From positions 112,111,552 through 112,175,551 of the forward strand of contig NC_073313.1 of NCBI RefSeq assembly GCF_027595985.1: 64,000 nucleotides of DNA, read 5' to 3'. The position numbers and the translations under genes were made by a program. The notes under the pieces were generated by a model that saw nothing but the letters and a program-made list of their open reading frames with translations, was not told the origin of the DNA and made no database searches. Source of the stretch: Sorex araneus. Taxonomy: Eukaryota > Chordata > Mammalia > Eulipotyphla > Soricidae. Positions 46,032 to 57,110 of this stretch are shown here, piece by piece. Each line of letters begins with the position of its first letter. Positions within the stretch are counted from its first letter, which is position 1.

Positions 46032-46630
46032 TCACCACTCTGAGAGTCTGCAAACACATCACATCACCCCTTTCCCTCATGCATTTTTATATTTTTTACT
46101 CCCAGAAGCCTATGGCTTTCCTATAAACAAATAATGAAACAGAAGAAAGAGATAGTTAATAAAAGAACAATCCCATTCACAAATGTTGCCTCAAAAAGTC
46201 AAGTAAATCAGAATTAGCTTAACTAAAGAAGTGAAGGAACTACATGAAGAAACCTACAATACGCTACAACAAAAAATAAAAGAGGACACAAGGAAAAGGA
46301 AACACAAGCCCTGCTTATGGATTGGGAGAATTAACATTGTCAAAATGGCAATATTCCCCAAAGCAGTAAACAGATTCAAAGTGTTCCCTATAAGGATATC
46401 CATGACATTTTTCAAAGATATAGAGATCAACCATTCTTAAAATTCATATGGCAAAATAAACCTCCACGAATAGCTAAACCAATCCTTGGGAAAAATTAGA
46501 TGAGAGGCATCACCTTTCCCAACTTCAAACTCTAGTATAAACCGGTAACAATCAAAATAGCATTGTATTCGAATAAATATAGGCACTCAGAAAAATAGAA
46601 TAGAGTTAAATATATGGATAGCAACCTTTA

Positions 46631-46792
46631 TTTATTTAGTTAGTTAGTTAGTTATGCTTTTCCAGCGATGCTTAGGGGTTACTCCTAGCTCTGCACTCAG
46701 GAATTACTCCTGGCGGTGCTCAAGGAGAAACAAACCCAGTCGGCTGTGTGCAAGGCAAATGTTCTATCGACTGTGCTATCACTTCAGCCCCT
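46631..46792 (-). mobile_element. Type A SINE nested in L1
   Basis: 'tccagcgatgcttaggggtt' through the head end 'tatcacttcagcccc'. It starts with (TTAG)n instead of poly(T). gga[t/c]a[g/c]caaccttta-like flanks at about 46616-46630 and 46793-46808. Confidence 0.92.
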
Positions 46793-46944
46793 GGACACCA
46801 ACCTTTAGATTTATGATCTTCTAATCTTTGATAAAGAAGCAAACAATATAAAGTGGAACAAAGAAAGTCTCTTCAACAAGTTGTGCTTGGGATACATGCA
46901 AAAACTAAACTCAGACCTCCTTCTAAAGCCAGGCACAAAAGTCA

Positions 46945-47435
46945 TCTGTACCTATATGTTCATTGTAGCACTGTTCACAATAGCCAAAATCTGGAAACAA
47001 CCTAAGTGCCTGAGAACAGACAACTGGTTAAAAATCTTTGCTATATCTATCTACACAATGTACTGTTTGGAGAGATGAAGTCATGAAATTTCCTTATAAG
47101 TGGATAGACATGGAGAGTATCATGCTAAGTGAAATGAGTCAGAAAGAGAGGGACACATTCGGGTTAGAAGATGCGAACTAAAAGTAGACTATAGACCAAA
47201 CATGAAGGCCACTCAATACCTCTATTGCAAACTACAACACCCAAAAGGAGAGAGAACAAAAGAGGCAAGGTGGGGTGGTGGGGGATGGGGTAAGGGTGTT
47301 GAGAGGGATACTAGGATCATTGGTGGAGGTGAATGGGCACTGGTGGAGGGATGGGTAAAGGATCACTGTATGAGTGAAATGCAAACACAAAAGTTCATAA
47401 GTTTGTAAGTGTACATCACAGTGATTCTCTTATAA
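46945..47435 (+). mobile_element. L1 3' end, internally deleted, nested in L1
   Basis: ORF2 C-terminus (MFIVALFTIAKIWKQPKCLR near 46960-47015) and 3'UTR, with about 250-300 bases missing near 47155 ('gagggacacattcgggttag'). Ends 'tgtacatcacagtgattctc' and A-rich. Confidence 0.85.
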
Positions 47436-47469
47436 AAATTTTAAAAAACTAACTGATGACAAAAAAAGA

Positions 47470-47970
47470 AAGAGAGGGACAGATATAGAAGGACTGCACC
47501 CATTTGTGGAGTATAAAATTACATAACACAATACTGACACCCAAGAACAGTAGATACAAGAGTCAGGAATACTGCTCCATACCTAGAATCCTGACTCATG
47601 AGTGGGGTAGGGAGGGGGCGGAGAAGGCAGCTGGAATAGAGAAGAGATCACTAATAAAATGATGGTTGGAGGAATTGGTCACGATGGGGGATGTGTGCTG
47701 AAAGTAGATAAAGGAGCAAGCATGATAAACTCTCAGTATTTTCATTGCAAACCATACTCCTCGAAATACAGAGAGAGTATAGGGAATATTGTCTCCCGTG
47801 CAGACAGGGGGAGGGTGGGAAAGTGGGGGTATACTGGGGATATTGGTGGTGGGGAGTGTGCACTGGTCTAGGGATGTGTGTTTGATCATTGTGTGATTGT
47901 AACTCAATCATAAAATCTTGTAACTATATCCATGGTGATTCAATAAAATAATAATTTAAAAAACACATAG
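47470..47970 (+). mobile_element. Second L1 3'UTR, nested
   Basis: Begins 'agaaagagagggacagatat' and ends 'gtgattcaataaaataataa'. It has the full 3'UTR but no ORF2 beyond the last codons. It directly follows another L1 3' end in the same orientation. Confidence 0.85.
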
Positions 47971-49298
47971 TGCACCCAGCCAACAACAACAAAAAAGTCA
48001 GATCAAAATGTATTAAAAATATTTATATCAGACACGAATCCATAAGAGACATGGAGGAAAACATGGGCAGAACCCTCCATGATATTGAAGCTAAAGGCAT
48101 CTTCAAAGATGAAATACCACTGACCAAGAAAGTAGGACAAAACATAAATGGAACTACATTAAATTAAGAAGCTTTTGCACATCATAAGAAACAGTGATTG
48201 AGAGATGAAGACATTCCACAGATTGGAAAAAATATTTACTTATCTGATAAGCAATTAATATCCAAGATATATGAAGCACTGGTAGAATTTTATAGGAAAA
48301 ATCCCACAACCCCATCAAAAATGGGTAGAATAGAAACTTCCCCAAAGAAGAAATGCAAATGGCCAAAACACACATGAAAAACCATTATAAATCGCTAATA
48401 ACTAGAGAGATGCAAATCAGAACAAAAATGAGTTAACATCTCACACCACAGAGACCAGCACACATCAAAAAGAACAAGAGCGATCAATGCTGGCATGGAT
48501 GCGGGGAGAAGAAATGGACTCTTCTTTATTGTTGGGGATGCCAACTGGTCCAATGTTTTTGGAAAACAAGATGGGCATTCTTCAAAAAGCTAGAAATTGA
48601 GCTTCCATAGACTCAGCAATACCACTTCTAGGAATATACTTCAGGGGAACAATAACTACATTCTTAACCTGAACATGGAATAAATATAAATATTGAACAG
48701 GCAAATCACAAGTGTAGTAATTAAAGAAAATCAATCAAAACATCTTCCGAAGAACAGAAGTGCAGTACCATATGGTATTTTAAGTGAACTCTGAAGAACT
48801 TTCCATAATTAAATAATACCCATTCTGATCAACCTTTTACAAAAATGTTGAATATGGGGAAATACTACCAGAAATGTTAAGACTGATATGTCACTGAAAT
48901 CCACAAGTTCTGAAAGAGAGAATTAAGCAGACAAACAAACTGCAAAGCGGTATCTGTGAAGAATATAAAAGCAAAAACTTTTCAACAATATCTGGCAAAG
49001 CTAATGGAATAGTGCACCAGGAGAATCAATCCTGACCCAGTGAGATTTATCTTAGGATTCCAATTTTGTTCAACATGAAAAAATCTATTAATGTACTACA
49101 TCAAAAGGGGGGAATTTCTTAAATCTATTGGAAATAAGTATATCAATATAAAATGAAAATACCTTTCACATGATTAATTGACTATTTTAAATAAATTCCA
49201 GATAACCTGGATATAGAAGAACATATCTCCATATAATAAAGTTCACACATTAGAAACCCACAGAGAATTCCATAATGAATAGTGAAAAATCAAATTTG

Positions 49299-49469
49299 TT
49301 TTTTTGCTTTTTGGGTCACACCCGGCAATGCACAGGGGTTACCTCCTGGCTATGCACTCAGGAGTTACTCCTGGCGGTGCTCAGGGGACCATATGGGATG
49401 CTGGGAATCGACCCGGGTCGGCGCATGCAAGGCAAACGCCCTACCCGCTATGCTATCGATCCAGCCCCA
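49299..49469 (-). mobile_element. Type A SINE with perfect 16-bp TSD
   Basis: A complete minus-strand copy ('tttttgggtcacacccggca' to 'atcgatccagcccca'). tgaaaaatcaaatttg is exact at 49283-49298 and 49470-49485. Confidence 0.95.
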
Positions 49470-49797
49470 TGAAAAATCAAATTTGATGCTGGAGATCTGA
49501 AATTAAATGACAACTTCCAATGATTCTATAATTTCTCAACATAATTTTGAACATAATAAGCAGTGTACTTATGCAAAAATATATAAGGGAGCTTAAATCA
49601 GAAAAGAAGTAAAACTTGCTGTTGGTGAACATCATAGTAATCTATAGATAAAACTATAAATATTCTAACAAAAACATTATTAGAACCAAGTAGTTCAGTA
49701 AAGTGTGATGAGGTGAATTCATTACAAGTATATGTGTTGGTCTTCTGTATGCATCATTTGAAGAAAATGGAAATCAAGACAACTTACAATTATTCTG

Positions 49798-50048
49798 GGC
49801 TGGAGCGATACCACAGTGGGTAGGGTGTTTGCCTTGCATGCTGCCTTACCCAGGTTTGACTCCTCTGCCCCTCTCGGAGAGCCCAGCAAGCTATTGAGAG
49901 TATCTTGCCACATGATAGAGCCTGGCAAGCTACCCGTAGCATATTCGATATTCCAAAAAACAGTAACAACAAGTCTCACAATGGAGACATTACTGGTGCC
50001 CACTCAAGCAAAATGATTAACAACGGGATGACAGTGACAGTGACAGTG
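49798..50048 (+). mobile_element. Type B (RTE-tailed) SINE with TSD
   Basis: Full-length: head 'ggctggagcgataccacagt', body 'tctcggagagcccagcaagc', RTE-like tail 'gtgcccactcaagcaaaatg...caacgggatgac' and three AGTGAC repeats. acaatt[a/g]ttctg flanks it at 49786-49797 and 50049-50060. Confidence 0.94.
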
Positions 50049-50280
50049 ACAATTGTTCTGTACACTAAAATCCAATTTCAATTGCATCAAAAGAGATAAA
50101 ATATGCGTAATCAAGACGTGAAAGGAGGTGAAAGCCCTATATTGAAAACTCAGGCATTATAAAAATAAATAGAAGACGTTAAGACATTGAAAGATACCCC
50201 ATTTTATTGAATTGAATTAATTACTTAAAGTAATCTACAGGTTCAACTTGTTTCTTACAAAAATTCCTATGATATTTTTC

Positions 50281-50470
50281 TTTTCTTTTCTTTTCTTTTT
50301 CTTTTTTTTTTTGCTTTTTAGGTCACACCCGGTGATACACACGGGTTACTCCTGGCTCATGCACTCAAGAAATACTCCTGTCGGTGCTCGGGGAACCATA
50401 TGGGATGCTAGGAATCGAACCCAGGTTTGCCGAGAGCAAGCCCTTCCTGCTGTGCTCTGGCTCCAGTTCC
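50281..50470 (-). mobile_element. Type A SINE with perfect 16-bp TSD
   Basis: A complete minus-strand copy with (TTTTC)n/poly(T) tail and head end 'tctggctccagttcc'. tcctatgatatttttc is exact at 50265-50280 and 50471-50486. Confidence 0.95.
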
Positions 50471-50540
50471 TCCTATGATATTTTTCAATCTAACAAAATA
50501 TCTAAAAATTTAGTGGAACCACAAAATATTCAAAAATATA

Positions 50541-50640
50541 AAGTTATTCCCTAACTTAAAATTCATTAGAAATCCCTAACTCAAAACCCCTGCCTTAAAA
50601 TCCTTGACTGAAAATCCCTAACTTAAAACTCATTACAAAT
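50541..50640 (+). repeat. Degenerate tandem repeat, CCCTAACTTAAAA units
   Basis: The element 'aatccctaact[t/c]aaaa' recurs four times (near 50550, 50571, 50595 as ccttgact, 50611), with variable spacers such as 'ttcattagaaat'. It looks like a decayed minisatellite. Confidence 0.7.
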
Positions 50641-50649
50641 ATATCATAA

Positions 50650-51755
50650 TTAAAAGAGTGTTGTACAAAAGGAGCCCAATCCGAACAGGAGGAAGGAAAT
50701 AATAAAACTCAGAGCAGAAATTAACTGGATGGAAACCCAAAAAACTATCCAAAAGATTAATGAAATCAAGAGCTTGTTCTTTGAGAAAATAAACAAGATC
50801 AATAAACCTCTAGAAAGACTCACAAAAAATGGAGAGAGAAGCCCTAATAAACCAAATCAGAAATGAAAAGGGGGACATTACAACAGAAATTACATAAATT
50901 CAAAGGATCCTCATGATCCTTGAGAATCTTTAGGCACAAAACAAAAAAACCTCGAGGAAATGGATAAATGCCTCGATTCTTATAGCCTTCCAAGGCTGAA
51001 CCAAGAAGACCTGAAATATCTGAACAGACCCATCACCATCAAGGAAATTGAAACGGTAATAAAATGTCTCCCCAAACTTTTGTGTCCTGGCCCAGGTGAA
51101 TTCGCTAGTGAGCTCTTCCAAAACTTTAAAGAAGACTTATTCCGAATCCTCTTTCAGCTTTTCCAGGAAATTGAAGTATCAAAAACACTTCCAAACAGTT
51201 TCTATGAAGCAATCATCATCCTAATACAAAAAAAAAAAAAAACAGAGTTACCACAAAGAAAGAGAATTACAGACTGTTATCCCTGATGAATACAGACGCA
51301 AAGATCCTCAACAAAATATGAGCAAATAGAATCCAACGACTCATAAAAAGGATTTAATACACCATGACCAAGTAGTATTCATCCCAGGGATGCAAGGATG
51401 GTTTAACATTCTCAAGTCAATCAACATAATTCATCATATTAATAAAGTAAATAATACAAATCATATGATCATATCAATTGATGCAGAGAAAGCACTTGAC
51501 AAGATCCAGCACCCATTTATGATTAAAAGAAACACCTCTCAGCAAAATGGGCATCAAATGAAGTTTCCTGAATATAGTCAAAGCCATCTACCAAAAGCCC
51601 ACGGCAAGTATCATTCTCAATGGGGAAAAACTAAAAGCCTTCCCTCTAAGATCAGGCACAACAAGGTTGCCCACTTTCACTACTCCTATTCAATATAGTA
51701 CTGGGAGTCCTGGCCATAGCAGTTATATGAGAAAATGATATCAAGGGCATACAGA
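50650..51755 (+). mobile_element. L1 ORF2 reverse-transcriptase fragment
   Basis: Plus-strand ORF2 middle: [12 protein letters not shown] near 51040-51075, FYEAIIILIQKK near 51200-51240, RT palm motif [19 protein letters not shown] near 51467-51520, and the motif B zone near 51650-51690. Frameshifts (near 51235 and 51540) and stops are present. The endonuclease and the FADD box are absent. It ends abruptly at about 51755. Confidence 0.88.
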
Positions 51756-52265
51756 CAACCCTCCCCACCCCAAGGAATCCAGCTCTGGCAGCCGACCTCC
51801 ACTACCCAACCACCGCCACACTCCAGCCCACTTTCCAGAGACATTATAAGACACTTACTACCCATTTTCATAATTACCACACCATAATTGATGGACTTCA
51901 GACAGTAGACAACAAATCATATATATATATATATATGATTTACACACATACACACACACAAACACACACACACACCGAACACGGGCAGCGGGAGAGATAG
52001 AGTGCCGCTGCCCTGTGCCCTGTGTGCCCCTTTTTTTGTGTGTTTACACAATAAGGTATAGTATAGGTATTAATGTGCTTATTTTTCACATGGCCAACCG
52101 TGATTTAGTCTCCAGCACTGTATTGCCTAGGAAGTGACCCCAAATATGGAGTCTGAAATAGAGCCTGGATACCAATGAGTTTCACCCAAGATCCATCTAC
52201 CTATGCAAAATTAGAAATGCAGCACAAAAATAGTCACTCAAAGGAATGTGCACACAACATGCTAA
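51756..52265. other. Low-complexity zone: (TA)n, (CA)n and a SINE scrap
   Basis: C/A-rich sequence 51756-51850, then (AT)n at about 51919-51937 and (CA)n at about 51940-51976, then a GC-rich patch (cgggcagcgggagagatag). 52080-52180 weakly resembles a type A SINE ('catggccaaccgtgatttag'). Confidence 0.6.
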
Positions 52266-52269
52266 TCAA

Positions 52270-52735
52270 ATACCTAAGTAAAATAACCAGGATATGAAAA
52301 CAGCACATATGTACAATAACAGATGATTAGATGCAGAGATTGTTGATTGTTATATATACATATATAGCAATGCGCTATAATTAAAGATCAAATTTTGTAG
52401 TTTGTTGCAACTTGGATGGAGCTAGAGTCCATCATATTAAGTAAAATAAGTCATAGGGTGATCAAAAAATACCAGATTATCTAAATTTTCTGTGGTTCTA
52501 TAAAGAAACTAAAAAAGAAACAAACAAGACTAAATAGGAAAATTAGGACACATCTTGGCATTCAACTGAAAAAATGAAATTCTCAAGTAATGGAAGGAAA
52601 TATGGAAGAAAGACATGGACCAATCATAGCATAAGGAAAAAATGGAGGGCCTGGATACTTAGTATTAGTGAACTTTCAGTAACTTTGTTCATCAAAACCA
52701 TGAGAATGCACTGTGAAAATAATAAATAAATGACA
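52270..52735 (+). mobile_element. Old L1 3' end
   Basis: 'tgttgcaacttggatggagc' and 'ttaagtaaaataagtcatag' mark the ORF2 C-terminus. The 3'UTR is diverged and ends 'aactttgttcatcaaaacca'. Confidence 0.75.
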
Positions 52736-53059
52736 AAAAATTAATACAATAATTTTTAAAATTCCTTTATATATAAAATATAAATAATCTGTATATATAA
52801 AACAGTCATATTGCACTATATAGAAAATCAGCGCTACAGATACCTGCTTCATTTCTCACACAGAAAGAAAAAATATATTGAATTGATATTGAAAGATACT
52901 TAATGTCTCTTTTGTTGTTTTACTGACGTTCATTTTATTTGATTGTTACATAATAGGAATCATAACCAAAAGATATCGTAATATATCTCTGTAGGTAACT
53001 AATTCAACATAGATGCCACTGGGCTAAAATAAAGATATCAGTACAAGTGAGATTTCTTT
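52736..53059. other. Unassigned AT-rich sequence
   Basis: Nothing recognised. Confidence 0.4.
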
Positions 53060-53229
53060 GGGGCTGGAGCAATAGCACAGCGGGTAGGGCATTTGCCTTG
53101 CATGCGGCAGACCCAGGTTCGATTCCCAGCATCCCATATGGTCCCCTAAGCACTTCCACGGGTAATTCCTGAGTGCAGAGCCAGGATTAGCCCCTGTGCA
53201 TTGTCAGGTGTGACCCCCCCAAAAAAAAA
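53060..53229 (+). mobile_element. Type A SINE, near-consensus
   Basis: The best-preserved forward copy. A-box zone 'tagcacagcgggtaggg' starts at 53073 and B box ggttcgattcc lies at 53116-53126. 'agcatcccatatggtcccct', 'ggtaattcctgagtgcagag' and 'caggtgtgacccccccaaa' follow. It lacks an obvious TSD. Confidence 0.96.
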
Positions 53230-53745
53230 GCTCTAGAGAACAATAACTTTTATAACTTCCTTTTTTGGACTTTGAAGTTGTTCATGTTCCTTGATCCATG
53301 ACTTTTTTCATCTACCTTCCAAGTCAGCAATGATAGTTTTGTTCATTAATTATTACTTTCTCTGGTTCTCTAAAGCTTACTATAACCATCAGTTTTAAGA
53401 ATTTTTAAAATTATATTGAACTACTCAGATAATTCATAATGCTCTACCCCTTTGAAAATCATTAGTGCTAGAAAGATTTGTAAAATTCCTTTTGTAACAA
53501 TGTCTCTTTTGAACAGATTTTAAGGATATATCAGATAAAGACATTATTCCACTTTTTTTTCTTCTTTTTCATCATCCCACTTTTGACATTTAACTATTAA
53601 TATAATTTTAGGGGTGTGAAAGTAAAATAATAAATCTATGGTGTGTGATTATTGTGAAAACCACTGTACTGCTATGACCTACAATATAAAACGTGTCAAG
53701 GCGATTCTCTTCTAAATAACATATTATATTTCTGGATGAACTTGT
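53230..53745. other. Unassigned sequence
   Basis: Nothing recognised. Confidence 0.4.
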
Positions 53746-53749
53746 GAAA

Positions 53750-54075
53750 TAAACAATGAGATACGAAAAAGATATATGTCAGAAGTAGAAGGAAAAGTAC
53801 CAGACCTACAGAGTAGCAAAATAAGAGGATAATAAGTAACAAACCATGGCAAACCCCTTACCATGGACTAAGAAACTGAGATTGTGAAGAGAGGGGAGAG
53901 GAGCTGGGGGCAGATTTGAAGTGTATAGTGGTGAGTTGGACTAGTAGTAACAAAAGGAAAATAATTGAAGGGATCTGGCAACATTGGTGGTAGTGAGTTC
54001 CAGCAATTTTACATAAAGAAATAACCATTAAGTTATCTTGTTAACACATCACCTTTACTTCAATAAAGTATTTTA
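53750..54075 (+). mobile_element. Old L1 3'UTR
   Basis: Weak but ordered matches: 'aaaccatggcaaacccctta', GGGGAGAGG zone, 'ggcaacattggtggtagtga', and an end with 'aataaagtatttt'. Confidence 0.55.
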
Positions 54076-54475
54076 AGTGGAAAAATTTGAAAAAAGGCCC
54101 GTATGATGCATCAAATTGATTTGCTCAGCAATGTTTATTTAGTATGCATCATGCTGTTTTGTGCTCTGATTATATTGTAGGAGTGAAAACATACTTTTAC
54201 CTTCATGAACCTGATTTTGAACCGTGCACAGTAAGAGAATAGGCTAAATTACATAACATTAAACAGTGGTAAGGACTGTAAATGATAATGAAGCAGGCTG
54301 AGATGACTGGAAAAATGCTAAGTGGAATTGGACACTCAAGTGAAGGATATGTTGCTGGAATGGGTTTTGTGTAAAATCCTACCATTAATAGTACTGTAAA
54401 CCACAGTCTCCAAAATAAAATCTACATTTAGATAAAATTAATTCTTTACTAAAGTTTTAAGAAAAATGGCAGTTT
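54076..54475. other. Unassigned sequence
   Basis: A possible second decayed L1 3'UTR near 54260-54410 ('tactgtaaaccacagtctcc'); otherwise nothing. Confidence 0.4.
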
Positions 54476-56935
54476 TTATTTTTTTTTAAATTTTTAATTA
54501 AAAAAAATTGTTGTAGTGAAGCACCGTGAGGTACAGTTACAAACTTGTGAACTTTCATGTTTGCATTTCGTTTACATCCTTCCACCAGTGCCCATTCTCC
54601 TCCAGGATATTAGTCTTATAAGAGTTTTTATATATCAAAAATGCATACATTTATTTTATCTATATCCCTCTTCTTCTGACTCAGTTCACTCAGCATGATA
54701 CTCTCCATGTCCTTCCATTTATAAGGAAATTTCATTACTTCATATTTTCTAAACAGCCGCATATATTCCATTGTGTAAATGCACCATATTCTCTTTATCC
54801 TGTTGTCTGTTCTTGGGCACTTGGTTATTTCCAGATTTTGGCTGTAGTGAATAGTGCTACAATGAACATAGAAGTACAGATGGTTTTTCTGCTGTGTATT
54901 TTTCGTCCCCTAGGGTATATTCCCAGTAGTGGTTTTGCTGTTTAAAATGGGAGTCCAATTTCTAGTTTTTTGATAAATGTGCATATGGTTTCTAAAAAGA
55001 CTAGACCAGCCAGAATTCTCACTAGCAATAAATAAGTCACTTTCTCCTCAGATAAGCACCAGCAATGGTCGTTCTTAATTTTTCTTGTGTGCCAGTATCT
55101 GTGGTGTGAGATGATATGTTATTTTTGTTCTGATTTGCATCTCCCTGATGCTTAGCGATAAAGAGTATTTTGTCATGTACCTTTGGCCATTTGGATTTCT
55201 TTTCCAAGGAAGTTTCTGTTAATTTCTTCTCCCCATTTATTGATGAGGTTGTTTTTTTTTTTTCGTAAAATTCTACAAGTCGCTTGTATATCTTTGGTAT
55301 TAACCCTTATCTGATGGGTATTGGGTGAATACTTATTCCCATTTCTTGGGCTGTCATTGTATTTTGGTCACTGCTTCTTTTCAGGTGTAGAAGCTTCATA
55401 GACTAATGTAGTCCTATTTGTATATCTTTGCTTCCACTTGCTTAATCAGTGCTGTTTCATCTTCGAAGATACCTTTAGCTTCAATGTTGTGGAAGGTTTT
55501 GCATATATTATTTTCTATATACCTTATGGATTGAGGTCGGATATTGAGACCTTTAATCCATTTTTACCTGCCTTTTGTGCATGGAATTAGATAAAGATCT
55601 AAGTTCACCTTTTCGTGTAGATGTCCAGTTTTCCCAGCATCACTTTTTAAAGAGGCTTTCCTTGCTCCACTTCATATTGCTTGCTCCCTTATCAAAAATT
55701 AAATGATCTGAGCTGGAACTATAGTACAGCGGGTAGAGCATTTGCCTTGCACGTGGCTGACCTGGGTTCGATTCCCAGCATGCTATATGATCCCCCGAGC
55801 ACCACCAGAGTAATTCCTGTGTGCAAAGCCAGGAGGAACCCCTGTGCATTGCCGGGTGTGATCCCCCAAAATATCATATATTTGATGGTGTGTCAGAATA
55901 TTCCATTGGTTGGCATATCTGTCTTTATTCTAATACCGTGGTGTTTTAATTACTACTGCTTTGTAGTAAAGTTTGAAGTTCAGAAAGGTAATGCTTCCCA
56001 TCTTATTTTTCACAAGTATTGTTTTAGCTATTCTTGAGAGTTTTTTGTTCCATATGAATTTCAAGAGCAGTTAATCTATTTCTTTGAAAAATAACCTGGA
56101 TATCTATTTAGGAACTACGTTGACTCTTTATAATGCTTTGGGGATTATTGACATTTTGACAATGTTAATACTCCCAATCCCCGAATAGATGTGTGTTCAT
56201 TTCCTCATGCACTTTTTTTCCCCTTTAAGTAACATTTTGTAGTTTTCTTTGTACCTTCACCTCCTTGGTTAAGCTGATTCTGACATACTTAATTTTCTGA
56301 GACACAATTGTAAACAGTTTTGTTTTAAATATAACTTTCTTCTCTTTTGTTATCTACATATAAGAAAGCCATGGACTTTTGGCCATTGATTTTGTAAGCT
56401 CTGTCACCCTACTATACAAATCTATTATTTCTAGGAGCTTTTAGGCAGTGACTTTAGAGTTCTCTAAGTATAGTTTAACGCCATCTGTGAATAGTGAGAC
56501 CTTTACTTCTTCCTTTCCTATATGAATGTTCTTAATATCTTTTCCTTCACTAACTGCTATGGAAACTAATCCCAGGACTACATTGAATAGGAGTGGGGAG
56601 AGTGGACAACCATGTCTTTGTCCGATCTTAGAGGGAAAATTTTAACTTTTTCCCATTGATAATAACGTTTGCTGTGGGCATTTGGTAAATGGCTTTGACT
56701 AAATTAAGGAAAGTTTCTTCAATTCACATTTTGTTGAGATTCTTTTGCATGAATGGGTTCTAGATTTTGTCAAATGCTTTCTCTGAATCTATTGATATGA
56801 TCATATGTTTTTATTTTTTCTTTTATTGATATTATATATTATGTTGACTGATTTGCAATCATCACCAGGATGAATCCTATTTGGTCATGATCTTTTTGAT
56901 TAGTTATTGGATTCTATTTGCACCATAAAATATTC
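54476..56935 (-). mobile_element. L1 ORF2 + shortened 3'UTR, with nested SINE
   Basis: Minus-strand L1 with T-rich start, a 3'UTR shortened by a deletion near 54600 (compare 601-1029), then most of ORF2 backwards: C-terminus near 54680-54800, 55480-55560 post-RT block, 'ccatggacttttggccattga' zone near 56370 and RT motif A near 56780-56800. Truncated at about 56935. Older and more decayed than L1-A. Confidence 0.88.
55709..55870 (+). mobile_element. Type A SINE nested in L1
   Basis: Head 'gagctggaactatagtacag', B box gggttcgattccc, and 3' half 'tgccgggtgtgatcccccaa' with a minimal A-tail. Confidence 0.94.
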
Positions 56936-57110
56936 TATTTTTGAGGAATGTCCATATTGTTTTCCAAAAAGGGTTGGACCAGTCGGCATTCTCACCAACA
57001 ATGATTAAGTATAATTATTGGTGCTGGGAAGTTACATTGGTGGAGGGATTGGTGTAGGAGTACTGTATGACTGAAACCTTATCATGAACAGCTTTGTATA
57101 TATATACATA
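56936..57110 (+). mobile_element. Short L1 with 5' inversion
   Basis: 56940-57002 is minus-strand ORF2 ('gtccatattgttttccaaaa', 'cattctcaccaacaatg') and is followed directly by a plus-strand 3'UTR end (57015-57105: 'gaagttacattggtggaggg', 'gaaaccttatcatgaacagc') with a TATATACA-rich tail. Inverted 5' part plus normal 3' part is the layout left by twin priming. Confidence 0.7.

Larger units (their letters stand above)
45012..46085 (+). repeat. LTR-like dispersed repeat, copy 2
   Basis: 45029-45440 is homologous to 15345-15745. It then diverges into a segment with a TATA-like 'gctatataaac' at 45550-45560 and a long purine-rich zone (45570-46035) containing a 19-bp minisatellite and a GA array. 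A core promoter-like box followed by a repeat-rich leader is reminiscent of an LTR, but no retroviral genes or defined ends are visible. The 125-codon arginine/glutamate-rich frame at 45749-46126 is composed of these simple repeats. Confidence 0.5.
46130..48660 (+). mobile_element. L1 ORF2 C-terminal half, with nested SINE and L1 3' ends
   Basis: Plus-strand ORF2 from the post-RT region (LHEETYNTLQQKIKEDTRKR near 46238; WIGRINIVKMAIFPKAVNRF near 46318-46380) to the C-terminal zone (48460-48640). Sequence before about 46940 and after about 47985 joins into one ORF2, as judged against the copy at 1336-1560. The roughly 1 kb between is inserted younger L1 3' ends. Multiple stops. Confidence 0.85.
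48670..50540 (+). mobile_element. Ancient L1 ORF2 (reverse transcriptase), split by three SINEs
   Basis: 48745-49285 and 49470-49790 resemble an old L1 RT domain read with many gaps. 50080-50280 and 50487-50540 continue through the post-RT block ('taatctacaggttcaac', 'aaaattcctatgatatttttc', 'atttagtggaaccacaaaat'). The order of blocks is consistent with one element holding SINEs at 49299-49469, 49798-50048 and 50281-50470. Divergence is high. Confidence 0.6.

Noticed and set aside
45749..46126. 125-codon frame rich in Arg/Glu
   Set aside because: Encoded by purine-rich simple repeats ((GA)n, CAGAGA); low-complexity, no domain.
50265..50486. 16-bp direct repeat as a possible recombination site
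   Set aside because: It is the target-site duplication of a type A SINE.
53060..53140. Possible tRNA gene (A and B boxes present)
   Set aside because: The same head occurs in dozens of copies with SINE bodies and poly(A) tails; it is a SINE promoter, not a tRNA gene.
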